Of a DNA stretch of 21,272 nt, positions 1 to 7,649 are shown in pieces. The notes below the pieces were generated by a model. It was not told the origin of the DNA. It worked only from the letters and a program-made list of their open reading frames with translations, and did no database searches. The position numbers were made by a program, and so were the translations under genes. The DNA comes from Legionellales bacterium UBA2469 (lineage in GTDB: Bacteria; Pseudomonadota; Gammaproteobacteria; Legionellales; Legionellaceae): the NCBI GenBank assembly GCA_002342175.1, contig DDPL01000034.1, positions 1 to 21,272 of the forward strand. The letters are read 5' to 3'. Numbering within the stretch: position 1 is the stretch's first letter; every line of letters starts with the position of its first letter.

Positions 1-23
1 GGCTACTCCATACATAACACCTA

Positions 24-45
24 AAGTTATTTAAATAAATAACTT
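24..45. repeat. AT-rich perfect inverted repeat
   Basis: A 9-bp perfect inverted repeat, AAGTTATTT (24-32) and AAATAACTT (37-45), with a 4-nt loop. It lies upstream of the first ORF. No T tract follows on either strand, so it is a poor intrinsic terminator. It could be an operator or simply AT-rich sequence. Confidence 0.3.
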
Positions 46-131
46 ATTATATAAAAAAAACACATTAAACAACTTTTATTGTTTCTTAGTCTACCTTACA
101 ATCAGGATGTTTTTATTTTAAGGGTTTTTAA

Positions 132-575
132 ATGAAATTAACCGATGAACAACGCCAAGCCGCTGCAATGTATTGGACACAACTCATGATAGGTGAAATA
201 AAGTCTCAATCCTTACAATCAAAAGTGGTTCCATTTATGGCTCATATGGAAATCATCCACCGAAAAAAATATATCCAAGAACTAACGGCAAAACATGAAA
301 ATTGGCCCATGGTGTTTATGAATCATCTTTTTCAATTACTATCAAATGCCGATGTATCAACAACTTTAACTTTAAATTTGCACCCTCAAGGCATTTTAAA
401 GCAAGCGCTTCAAATGTCTGAAATTGCTAATTGCGTGTTTCCAATCGCGTATTTAGAGATGCATTTTGATGTACAAGGAAATTTAATCGTTGGTGATCAA
501 CGCTATGCTGCTCAACAAATACTTCATCAAGAAGAATTTTTGTTAAGTGAAATGTTTAGAGTCATTCGTTTATAA
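132..575 (+). CDS. Hypothetical protein, 147 aa
   Basis: I do not recognise this protein. It is a complete ATG-to-TAA frame of 147 residues, preceded by AAGGG about eight bases before the ATG, a plausible ribosome binding site. It has no signal peptide, no obvious membrane segment and no cysteine pair, and looks like a small soluble mixed alpha/beta protein with a helical N-terminal half. The N-terminus resembles a helix rich in Q, A and M. No other ORF overlaps it and its codon use resembles its neighbours, so I think it is a real gene. It stands alone, with a 511-base gap after it, so context gives no hint of function. A TACAAT hexamer at 97-102 could be its -10 box, but no good -35 sits at the right distance. 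Confidence 0.6.
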   Translation: MKLTDEQRQAAAMYWTQLMIGEIKSQSLQSKVVPFMAHMEIIHRKKYIQELTAKHENWPMVFMNHLFQLLSNADVSTTLTLNLHPQGILKQALQMSEIANCVFPIAYLEMHFDVQGNLIVGDQRYAAQQILHQEEFLLSEMFRVIRL

Positions 576-1086
576 AAAATACTGTGAATAACCCATTGAG
601 GTTACCGTATTTTTAGCGTGTATAGGATCTGTATCATTTCTACAATTGAGGTTATCCAGATCTTATTCAAAGTGTAAAAGAGGGGTTCTTCACAAGAGGA
701 ATTATTTCTAAGTAATTGTTTTAAAATATGAAATATAACTTATATACAGATTTTTTTGGCATAATAGATATAAATAAATAAAATATATATACTTATTTTA
801 TTTATAATCAATTACAAAAAATTAAAAATGATTCATATTTAAAGATAATTCTTTATCGGAAAAACATAAACAATATAAAAGATGAGAAGGATTTAAATGG
901 TATTAAGAGAAATGTTATTAAGAGATAATTCATTTGAAAATAGAAAGGGCCAATCAGTGTGTCGCCAATTGACCCAGTGGAATGACACATAGCAAGTCCA
1001 ACCTCGCAATCAAAATTATTGCATCTGATTGTTTTACTGTCAATCATTTCTATTGATAAAATGAACATTTTTATGAGGTAAAGATA
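576..1086. other. AT-rich 511-base intergenic region
   Basis: No convincing long gene occupies this gap. It is very AT-rich, especially 720-850. It contains a 10-bp direct repeat, ATTGAGGTTA, at 595-604 and 645-654 (50 bp apart), a possible 31-aa ORF at 897-992, and a GC-richer patch at about 946-1015 with short direct and inverted repeats. A - strand frame across 853-1068 would encode 71 residues but has no convincing features. The region could hold a promoter for the DUF1841 gene or decayed mobile DNA. Confidence 0.5.
897..992 (+). CDS. Possible small protein, 31 aa
   Basis: This ORF is too short for routine gene calling, but it has an AGAAGGA Shine-Dalgarno (about 885-891) well placed before the ATG. 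The encoded peptide starts MVLREMLLRDNS and ends LTQWNDT. Its first ten codons contain a 15-bp tandem duplication (TATTAAGAGA at 901-910 and 916-925), giving two similar five-residue units. The second half lies in the GC-richer repeat patch. I do not know a function, and the frame could be chance. Confidence 0.2.
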   Translation: MVLREMLLRDNSFENRKGQSVCRQLTQWNDT

Positions 1087-1521
1087 GTGTTTTACTCAAA
1101 TCAAGTCACAGAAATTCGTCAGTTTTATATTCAATCCTGGAAAAAGTATCAACATCAACAAGCATTATCCCCCTTGGAAAAACAAATCTGTGATGTGATT
1201 ACGATGCATCCTGAATATCAAAAATGGTTAAATGAATCTTTCTTGGATACGTCGTTCCATCCCGAAGTTCACGGCAGTAACCCGTTTATGCACATGGGAT
1301 TACATTTAGCTATTATCGAGCAAATACAAACAGATAGACCTCAAGGCATACGTGAAGTCTATCAACAATTATTATCACAATATGTCGATAGGCATTCTTT
1401 AGAACATGCATTAATGGACACCTTGTCTCAAGTCTTATGGGAGGCACAAAAAACACAACAAGCGCCGGATGAAAAAAAATATTTACAGCAATGCAAACAA
1501 TTAATCAAACTGCAACGGTAG
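1087..1521 (+). CDS. DUF1841 family protein
   Basis: A 144-residue protein that I assign to the DUF1841 family from its overall layout: an N-terminal helical stretch with the 'R.FYIQSWKKY' type motif, then 'HPEYQKWL' and a conserved 'NPFMHMGLHLAIIEQI' block. The last is the family's best-known feature and is rich in His. The family is conserved in beta- and gammaproteobacteria and has no established biochemical role. The start is GTG at 1087, supported by GAGGTAAAG immediately upstream. The protein has no signal peptide or membrane segment. It lies 60 bases before ubiE on the same strand, so co-transcription is possible, but I know of no functional link. Confidence 0.8.
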   Translation: MFYSNQVTEIRQFYIQSWKKYQHQQALSPLEKQICDVITMHPEYQKWLNESFLDTSFHPEVHGSNPFMHMGLHLAIIEQIQTDRPQGIREVYQQLLSQYVDRHSLEHALMDTLSQVLWEAQKTQQAPDEKKYLQQCKQLIKLQR

Positions 1522-1581
1522 ATTTTTAAATCTTTTTTCTTGATAATAATGATAATTTAATTTTCAAAGAAAAAATTCTTG

Positions 1582-2333
1582 ATGAAATCAAGGGAATCAA
1601 AAACACATTTTGGCTATCAAACCGTTTCAACCCAGGAAAAACAAACCAAGGTGAACGAGGTTTTAGTCGTGTTGCCAATAAGTATGATTTGATGAATGAT
1701 CTAATGTCACTTGGTATTCATCATTTTTGGAAATGGTTTGCGATTCATACCGCCATGGTTCGGCCCCATCATCAAATTTTAGATTTGGCCGGAGGAAGTG
1801 GGGATTTAAGTTTATTGATGGCCAAGAAATTTTATCCTAACATTGAAATCGTTCTTGCGGATATTAATGCGGATATGTTAGCGCAAGGGCGAAATCGTTT
1901 ATTAGATGCGGGATTTGTAAAAAATATTGAGTTTTCTCAAGTCAATGCCGAATGCCTTCCGTTTGAAGAGCGTATATTTGATATTACTTTTATGGCATTT
2001 GGTTTAAGAAATGTGACAAACCAAAATAATGCATTAAAAGAATTATGGCGCATTACCAAACCAGGGGGAAAAATTTGTATTTTGGAATTTTCCAAACCGA
2101 CATCTGCAAGTTTAAAATACCTCTATGACTGGTATTCTTTTCATGTGATTCCCAAATTGGGGGAGTGGTTTGCACAAGATTCGGCCAGTTATGAATATTT
2201 GGTTGAATCGATTCGAATGCATCCTGATCAAGAGACCCTGAAGGAGATGATCTTAAATGCAGGTTTTGATGATTGTAAAGTGATGAACTTAACAGGCGGC
2301 ATTGTTGCCTTACACATTGCACATAGGTATTAA
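1582..2333 (+). pseudogene. ubiE: ubiE C-methyltransferase, interrupted by a 1-base frameshift
   Basis: UbiE is the SAM-dependent C-methyltransferase of ubiquinone and menaquinone biosynthesis. Conceptual correction gives 250 codons, the usual UbiE length. The 5' part starts at ATG 1582 and reads MKSRESKTHFGYQTVSTQEK, a typical UbiE N-terminus, then enters the wrong frame at GTTTTAGT (1660-1667) and stops soon after. The remainder resumes one frame over as FSRVANKYDLMND. One missing T in the run at 1661-1664 explains everything. Downstream the SAM site (LDLAGGSGDL), FGLRNVT, and the C-terminal 'SIRMHPDQETLK' block are intact. No ATG, GTG or TTG lies in the downstream frame before TTG 1689/ATG 1692. 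A protein from there would lose the first 36 residues and part of the UbiE signature that begins at Tyr-Asp (1683). This is either a sequencing error in a homopolymer or a recent real mutation. It heads the ubiE-ubiJ-ubiB operon. Confidence 0.8.
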
Positions 2334-2337
2334 TATT

Positions 2338-2955
2338 ATGTTGAAAAAATTATCCCTACAGGCTTTGCAATTTGCTTTGAATCAAGCATTGGGTTTAGAT
2401 AAAACCATTACAGAGAAGTTAAAACCACTTCAGGGAAAGATAATTGAAATCGTCATTATGCCCTTACAAGTACATTTTTATATTTGTATTGAAAATGAGC
2501 AAATGATATTGTTGGAGCAAACCCTAGAAAAACCCGATACAATTATCCATTCACGACCCTTGGGGTTGATTCGCTTGAGTTTGCTACCTTCATCAAAAGC
2601 CCGTTCATTATTTAATGATGAAATTCAAATCTCCGGTGATGTCGAGTTAGGTCGAAAATTAAAAAAGATTTTTGATTCAATACATGTTGATTGGGAAGGT
2701 CATTTGGCTTATTTTACAGGCGATGTTGTGGCGCATCATATTGGGAAAATAGTTAGAAAAGGTCGGCATCTTACAAATCAATATGCGGATAGTTTTAAAA
2801 AACATACGCATGAATATCTTGTTCAAGAAATGCAATGGGTTCCAGAAAAACAAGAATTGGAGCAATTTTATAAAGATGTCGATGACTTAAGATTGCGAAC
2901 CGAGCGTTTAGCAGCTCATATCGAATATTTATTGGCACACCATGAAAAACATTAG
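2338..2955 (+). CDS. ubiJ: UbiJ, SCP2-domain ubiquinone biosynthesis accessory factor
   Basis: A 205-residue protein matching UbiJ in size (about 200 aa in E. coli) and position between ubiE and ubiB. The N-terminal two thirds form an SCP2-like lipid-binding fold. UbiJ, with UbiK, helps the Ubi complex handle hydrophobic quinone intermediates. The C-terminus (from 'DVDDLRLRTERLAAHIEYLL') is predicted coiled coil, as expected for pairing with UbiK. I chose ATG 2338, four bases past the ubiE stop, rather than the TTG at 2302 inside ubiE, because the ATG gives the expected N-terminus 'MLKKLSLQALQFALNQAL'. The 3' end overlaps ubiB by 14 bases, so translation is probably coupled. Confidence 0.85.
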   Translation: MLKKLSLQALQFALNQALGLDKTITEKLKPLQGKIIEIVIMPLQVHFYICIENEQMILLEQTLEKPDTIIHSRPLGLIRLSLLPSSKARSLFNDEIQISGDVELGRKLKKIFDSIHVDWEGHLAYFTGDVVAHHIGKIVRKGRHLTNQYADSFKKHTHEYLVQEMQWVPEKQELEQFYKDVDDLRLRTERLAAHIEYLLAHHEKH

Positions 2956-4579
2956 AGTATTCTTTAGATTTCTGTACATTCAATACGTTTTTTTGAAAAA
3001 CGGTATAGATGAGATTGTGACGCAACACCAACGGTTAACGATGTTGCGATTTTTAATTTACATGAATCCATTTTTTTGGTTTCGAAAAAAAATGCCGCGA
3101 GGCGTTGCCATTCGTGTATCGCTGGAAACATTGGGCCCTATTTTTGTGAAGTTTGGGCAAGCATTATCGACGCGACCAGATATATTGCCCGAAGATATTG
3201 TAGGTGAACTTAGCCAGCTTCAAGATAATGTCCCACCGTTTTCAAGTGATTTAGTGGTAAAGATTCTCGAAAAAACCTATCAAAAACCGGTTCATGAGAT
3301 ATTTGATGAGTTTGATATTCAGGCTTTAGCTTCAGCATCAATTGCACAAGTGCATGTTGCTAAATTACGCACAGGCGAAGATGTGGTGGTGAAAATTTTA
3401 CGCCCCAATATTCAAAAAACCATTGAAGATGATTTACGCTTAATGTTAAAGCTAGCGCAATGGATAAACAAATATATACCACATGGAAAACGATTAAAAC
3501 CAATTGAAATCGTCAATGAATTTCATCATAACTTAATGGATGAGCTCGATTTTAATCGAGAAGCTGCAAATGCAGCGCAACTAAGACGAAACTTTACTCA
3601 CTCCCCCTTATTGTATATCCCTGAAGTTTACTGGGACTATATTCATGAAAATATTTTAGTGATTGAGCGAATTGAGGGTATACCTGTTAATGATATTGCA
3701 CAATTAAACGCTTTTGGCGTCAATTTAAAAAAACTCGCCGAAAGGGGGGTGGAAATATTTTTTACCCAAGTTTTTCGTGATTGTTTTTTTCACGCCGATA
3801 TGCATCCGGGAAATATATTTGTCTCGAAAAAAAATCCTGAAAACCCACAATACATCTGTATCGATTTTGGGATTATTGGTACGCTAAATGAGTCTGATAA
3901 GTATTATTTAGCTGAAAATTTATTGGCATTTTTCAATCGAGATTATCTCAAAGTCGCTAATTTACATATAGCATCTGGATGGATTTCCAAAAAAACAAGA
4001 CCGGAAGATTTTGCAAGTGCGATTCGAACAGTATGTGAACCCATTTTTGAAAAACCACTAAAGGATATTTCTTTTGGTCTTTTAATTGTAAAACTTTTTC
4101 AGGTTGCTCGACGGTTTCATATGGAGGTGCAGCCGCAGTTGGTGTTATTGCAAAAAACATTACTTGCCGTTGAAGGCTTGGGTCGCCAAATTTATCCTGA
4201 TTTGGATTTATGGCAAACCGCTAAACCCTTTTTAGAGAATTGGGTGCGCGAACAAATTGGGCCGAAAGCATTTTTAAAACACTGCCAAGCAAACATTCCT
4301 TTCATTGTCGAAGAATTGCCTTATATGCCAAAATTAATCAAAGAGGTTTTATTATTGACAAAAAATCATTATAATCACGCTTTGAATACGGGTTGTACTG
4401 AGAAACGCAAATCAACCATTGGGTATTATTTAAAGAAAACGCTAGCTTTAACAGCTGTTTCTCTAGCTTCAATATGGGGTATTCATCAAATATCACCTGA
4501 GATTGATAAGCATTTGATTTATGCTTTTATTGCGGGTATGGTTGCAACATTTGGAATGATTGTACTTATTTCAGAATAA
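2942..4579 (+). CDS. ubiB: UbiB, atypical kinase of ubiquinone biosynthesis
   Basis: A 545-residue UbiB/COQ8 (ADCK) family protein, nearly the same length as E. coli UbiB (546). The KxGQ motif is at residues 70-73 (KFGQ), the Ala-rich nucleotide loop at about 128-134 (ALASASI), and the conserved Lys in VVVKILRP at 151. The catalytic-loop motif is 'HADMHPGN' and the DFG motif reads 'DFGIIGT'. The C-terminus carries two hydrophobic segments (about residues 495-545) typical of UbiB membrane anchoring. UbiB is an ATPase needed for the aerobic coenzyme Q pathway, probably acting on the Ubi complex at the membrane. The gene overlaps ubiJ and ends the ubiE-J-B operon. All key motifs are intact. Confidence 0.95.
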   Translation: MKNIRVFFRFLYIQYVFLKNGIDEIVTQHQRLTMLRFLIYMNPFFWFRKKMPRGVAIRVSLETLGPIFVKFGQALSTRPDILPEDIVGELSQLQDNVPPFSSDLVVKILEKTYQKPVHEIFDEFDIQALASASIAQVHVAKLRTGEDVVVKILRPNIQKTIEDDLRLMLKLAQWINKYIPHGKRLKPIEIVNEFHHNLMDELDFNREAANAAQLRRNFTHSPLLYIPEVYWDYIHENILVIERIEGIPVNDIAQLNAFGVNLKKLAERGVEIFFTQVFRDCFFHADMHPGNIFVSKKNPENPQYICIDFGIIGTLNESDKYYLAENLLAFFNRDYLKVANLHIASGWISKKTRPEDFASAIRTVCEPIFEKPLKDISFGLLIVKLFQVARRFHMEVQPQLVLLQKTLLAVEGLGRQIYPDLDLWQTAKPFLENWVREQIGPKAFLKHCQANIPFIVEELPYMPKLIKEVLLLTKNHYNHALNTGCTEKRKSTIGYYLKKTLALTAVSLASIWGIHQISPEIDKHLIYAFIAGMVATFGMIVLISE

Positions 4580-4614
4580 ATTAGTGTCGAGGAAGAGCAA
4601 GTGATGTTATTGAA

Positions 4615-4669
4615 TAGGACGCCATTCCTAAACGCTTTTCATTTTTTTATATCTTTAATTTTAGGAATG
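4615..4669 (+). promoter_or_regulatory. kgtP leader with two mutually exclusive hairpins
   Basis: A 10-bp perfect inverted repeat, CATTCCTAAA (4623-4632) and TTTAGGAATG (4660-4669), flanks a 27-base AT-rich loop. The right arm contains the AGGA Shine-Dalgarno (4663-4666) for the ATG at 4675, so the hairpin would hide it. The left arm can instead pair upstream: TAGGA (4615-4619) with TCCTA (4626-4630), loop CGCCAT. The two structures exclude each other. That a switch operates here is inference from the pairing alone. Confidence 0.4.
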
Positions 4670-4674
4670 TTGAT

Positions 4675-5958
4675 ATGCAAGATATGTCTTCAAAAGCGCG
4701 TATAAAATCAATCCTTCGTGGGGCGATTGGTAATTTGATAGAGTGGTATGATTGGTATGTTTATGCAGCGTTCTCGATTTATTTTGCAAAATCATTTTTT
4801 CCAAATGGTAATTTAACCGCTCAGTTACTCAATACTTCTGCAATTTTTGCCGTTGGTTTTTTTATGCGTCCTTTGGGGGGATGGCTCATGGGGAACTACG
4901 CCGATAGACATGGGCGGCGTAAAGCGTTAATTGCTTCTGTTTTTTTGATGTGTATCGGTTCTTTGGTGATTGCTTTAACGCCAACGTACGCTCAGATTGG
5001 TATAATGGCCCCGGTAATGTTGACGTTTGCTCGATTATTACAAGGGATTTCAGTCGGTGGAGAGTATGCTTCTTCCGCAACCTACTTAAGTGAAATGGCC
5101 TCTAAAAATAATCGTGGCTTTTATTCTAGCTTTCAGTATGTGACCTTGATTGCGGGCCAACTTTTTGCTTTGTTGGTTTTATTGTGTTTACAACAGTTTT
5201 TCTTAACCACAGAGCAATTGGAAACTTGGGGGTGGCGTATTCCATTTTTTATTGGTGCTATTTTGGCACTTATCGCATTGTATTTGCGTTTAGGCATGCA
5301 AGAGTCGGCTTCATTTCAAGTCAGCGCTTTAAAAAAGAAAAGTTCTGGTTTAAAAACTTTGGTTCAATATCCAAAGGAAGTGTTAACAGTGGTTGGACTG
5401 ACCATGGGCGGGACTATTGGATTTTATACCTATAGCACTTATATGCAAAAATATTTAGTGAATAGCGTTGGAATGACCAACCAAGTATCGACAATGATCA
5501 CGGCTGCTACATTGTTTATGTTTATGTTAATACAACCCATCATTGGAATGCTTTCAGATAAAATTGGTCGTCGACCATTATTGATTTTCTTTGGTTTATT
5601 TGGTTCGCTATGTACCGTTCCAATTTTAACAACACTGCATCAGGTCACCAGTTCTATTGCGGCTTTTGTATTGATTATGTTTGCATTGATAATTGTCAGT
5701 GGGTACACTGCTATCAATGCCATTGCCAAAGCAGAATTGTTCCCAGCAGAAATTCGAGCACTAGGTGTCGGACTTCCCTATGCGCTAACCGTTTCACTTT
5801 TTGGTGGTACGGCGGAATATGTTGCGTTATGGTTTAAAAATATTGGTGTTGAGCATGGTTTTTACTGGTATGTCACCGCATGTATTTTTATGTCATTATT
5901 GGTATATATATTTATGCCTGATTCACAACAAAGCTCAAAATTGAATGCAGATGCATAA
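4675..5958 (+). CDS. kgtP: KgtP-type 2-oxoglutarate/H+ symporter (MFS, MHS family)
   Basis: A 427-residue 12-TM transporter of the metabolite:H+ symporter family. It aligns through most of its length with what I know of E. coli KgtP (432 aa): 'GNLIEWYDWYVYAAFSIYFA', 'GFFMRPLGGWLMGNYADRHGRR' (loop 2-3 MFS signature, residues 61-82), 'ARLLQGISVGGEYASSATYLSE', 'FQYVTLIAGQL', 'YMQKYLVN', 'QPIIGMLSDKIGRR' and 'AEIRALGVGLPYA'. The likely substrate is 2-oxoglutarate taken up with protons at the inner membrane. Other MHS members move proline/betaine, citrate or shikimate, so the substrate is inferred from overall similarity. ATG 4675 is preferred over 4684 because of the AGGA eight bases upstream. 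It follows ubiB by 95 bases. A host-associated bacterium could use it to import a host TCA intermediate. Confidence 0.88.
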   Translation: MQDMSSKARIKSILRGAIGNLIEWYDWYVYAAFSIYFAKSFFPNGNLTAQLLNTSAIFAVGFFMRPLGGWLMGNYADRHGRRKALIASVFLMCIGSLVIALTPTYAQIGIMAPVMLTFARLLQGISVGGEYASSATYLSEMASKNNRGFYSSFQYVTLIAGQLFALLVLLCLQQFFLTTEQLETWGWRIPFFIGAILALIALYLRLGMQESASFQVSALKKKSSGLKTLVQYPKEVLTVVGLTMGGTIGFYTYSTYMQKYLVNSVGMTNQVSTMITAATLFMFMLIQPIIGMLSDKIGRRPLLIFFGLFGSLCTVPILTTLHQVTSSIAAFVLIMFALIIVSGYTAINAIAKAELFPAEIRALGVGLPYALTVSLFGGTAEYVALWFKNIGVEHGFYWYVTACIFMSLLVYIFMPDSQQSSKLNADA

Positions 5959-5975
5959 ACAATAGGGAATATCGA

Positions 5976-6003
5976 TTGCATCTTATGGATGCAAGGTTAT
6001 AAT
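5976..6003 (+). promoter_or_regulatory. Sigma-70-like promoter overlapped by a palindrome
   Basis: A perfect TATAAT (5998-6003) lies 16 bp after TTGCAT (5976-5981). A 7-bp inverted repeat, TTGCATC (5976-5982) and GATGCAA (5988-5994), loop TTATG, overlaps the -35 and spacer. This is the expected position for a repressor operator, or the stem could weakly terminate kgtP transcription (no T tract follows). The promoter would serve the cytochrome gene starting at 6042. Confidence 0.55.
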
Positions 6004-6041
6004 GATGATATTTGTCAATGAATTGGTAAAGGGGGAAGCGC

Positions 6042-7577
6042 GTGTACTCCAAGGTTAAAATTTTTAGGGTTGCGACATTACTGTTATCTTTAAGTCTAGG
6101 GCAAATGGCTTCAGCTGAAATGCCAGAACATCCTATTCTTGAGCCTTTGTTAGATGGTTATTATCCTCCGTATCCTGTTGTAAATGTTAAAGACCCTGCA
6201 CAAGCAGAGAAAGTAAAGCGTGGAGAGTATTTGGCAAAAGCAGGTGATTGCATTGCTTGCCATACCAACACCAAATTAAAAGTTGGTCAATTTGCTGGTG
6301 GTTTACCAATTAAGACACCGTTCGGGACTTTTTATACATCGAATATTACGCCAGATAAAGAAACAGGTATTGGTAATTGGACAGAAGCCCAATTTATCCG
6401 AGCATTAAAAGAGGGTCGTAGTGCGGATGGTTCAAATCATTTTCCCGCATTCCCTTTCGTATATTTTTCAAATATCACCAATGAAGATGCAAAAGATTTA
6501 TATGCGTATTTTATGAGCATTCCAGCAATTCATCATCCGAATCGCCCCCACTCTTTCCCGTTAAATTTACCCGGTGCACGATTCTCATTATGGGGTTGGA
6601 AACTCTTATTCTTCTTCCCAAATGAAAAGTATAAGTACGATGAAAAACATTCGAAAGAATGGAATCGTGGTAAGTATTTGGTCGATGGGTTAGGGCATTG
6701 CAGTATGTGCCATACCCCATTAAACGTATTGGGCGCACCGAAACAAAGATTCTATTTAACTGGTGGATTTGTGGATGGCTATTGGGCTCCAAACATTACC
6801 AAATATGGTTTGACAGGGCACAGCCGTTATGAGATTGCAGATGTATTTGTGAATCATCAGTTATTGAATGGTGCAGGCCCTGTCGCAGGACCTATGGCTG
6901 ATGTGAATCACAATAGTTTAAGCTATCTCACCAAAGAAGATAGGGTGGCAATAGCCCATTACCTCAAAACAGTCGTGTCCGAAGATCCATTTCAAATGCC
7001 TGATTTGGATAAACAAGATCCAGTTAAACGAGGCAAGCAAGTATATGTTAATGTGTGTATGATTTGTCATCAAAATGGTGAGATGTCTGCCCCTCTCATT
7101 GGAGACGCCTCTAACTGGTATAGACGACTACAAACCAATGGATTAACAGCATTATATCGCCATGTAATTAATGGGTATAATAATATGCCAATTAAAGGTG
7201 CATGTCTGACATGTAATGATGCAGATATTGTTGATGCAGTGGATTATATTTTGACTCAGTCGTTAACGCGAGCTCAGGAAGTTGAGTTGAAAAAAGGAGG
7301 AGCAGCGAGCTTTCCGTCACATGGCAAAGACATTTACAAAGAAAATTGCTCGGTTTGCCATGAAGAAGGAAAATTTGCAGCACCCAAGTTAGGTGATAAA
7401 AAAGCATGGACTCCAATTATATCCAAGGGAATTGACAAATTAGTCGGCAATATTCGTGAAAGCAAAAGCCATCCTGATAATGGTGGATGTAAATTATGTA
7501 CCAATGCCGAACTGGTGGATGCTGTCAAATATATGGTCGAGGAATCCAAGACAGAAGGCAATTACTCCTTGTGGTAA
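6042..7577 (+). CDS. Exported four-haem cytochrome c (dihaem unit plus two c5-type domains)
   Basis: A 511-residue protein with a Sec signal peptide (cleavage expected after ASA, residue 25), so it acts in the periplasm. It has four CXXCH haem sites: CIACH 70-74, CSMCH 220-224, CMICH 339-343 and CSVCH 436-440. The first two domains resemble the dihaem cytochrome subunits of alcohol/gluconate-type dehydrogenases ('GGLPIKTPFGTFYTSNITPD', 'GPMADV' with likely ligand Met285). The last two resemble cytochrome c5, each with the extra Cys pair (388/391 and 483/486). In domain three Met382 precedes that pair by six residues. In domain four the same place is His477. In domain one, the usual PAMPY-like Met position is Phe137. 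The start is GTG 6042 after GGGGGAAG. It is a likely electron carrier to the oxidase encoded next. I know no gene name for this architecture. Confidence 0.85.
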   Translation: MYSKVKIFRVATLLLSLSLGQMASAEMPEHPILEPLLDGYYPPYPVVNVKDPAQAEKVKRGEYLAKAGDCIACHTNTKLKVGQFAGGLPIKTPFGTFYTSNITPDKETGIGNWTEAQFIRALKEGRSADGSNHFPAFPFVYFSNITNEDAKDLYAYFMSIPAIHHPNRPHSFPLNLPGARFSLWGWKLLFFFPNEKYKYDEKHSKEWNRGKYLVDGLGHCSMCHTPLNVLGAPKQRFYLTGGFVDGYWAPNITKYGLTGHSRYEIADVFVNHQLLNGAGPVAGPMADVNHNSLSYLTKEDRVAIAHYLKTVVSEDPFQMPDLDKQDPVKRGKQVYVNVCMICHQNGEMSAPLIGDASNWYRRLQTNGLTALYRHVINGYNNMPIKGACLTCNDADIVDAVDYILTQSLTRAQEVELKKGGAASFPSHGKDIYKENCSVCHEEGKFAAPKLGDKKAWTPIISKGIDKLVGNIRESKSHPDNGGCKLCTNAELVDAVKYMVEESKTEGNYSLW

Positions 7578-7600
7578 TCTCTTAAAGCGGTTTATTCATT

Positions 7601-7624
7601 AAACTGGCCTTAGGGCCAGTTTTT
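7601..7624 (+). terminator. Rho-independent terminator after the cytochrome c gene
   Basis: A 9-bp perfect stem, AAACTGGCC (7601-7609) and GGCCAGTTT (7614-7622), with loop TTAG, merges into a T run. It separates the cytochrome gene from the cox operon. Confidence 0.85.
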
Positions 7625-7649
7625 AATATGGGGTGGTTATTTACCCAAA

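Noticed and set aside
853..1068. 71-residue - strand frame in the gap before the DUF1841 gene
   Set aside because: It has no clear ribosome site or recognisable motif, and its composition follows the AT-rich background. It crosses the GC-richer repeat patch by chance.
1655..1670. Programmed -1 ribosomal frameshift in ubiE
   Set aside because: The bases around the shift (G GTT TTA) do not form a proper X XXY YYZ slippery heptamer. Frameshifting is not known in this family, and I see no strong downstream hairpin. An indel or sequencing error is simpler.
1689..2333. UbiE as a normal shorter protein starting at TTG 1689 or ATG 1692
   Set aside because: This would drop the conserved N-terminus, including the Tyr-Asp of the family signature, which is plainly encoded just upstream in two frames.
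2302..2337. Upstream TTG start for ubiJ
   Set aside because: The added 12 residues would lie inside ubiE and do not resemble the UbiJ N-terminus. ATG 2338 gives the expected protein.
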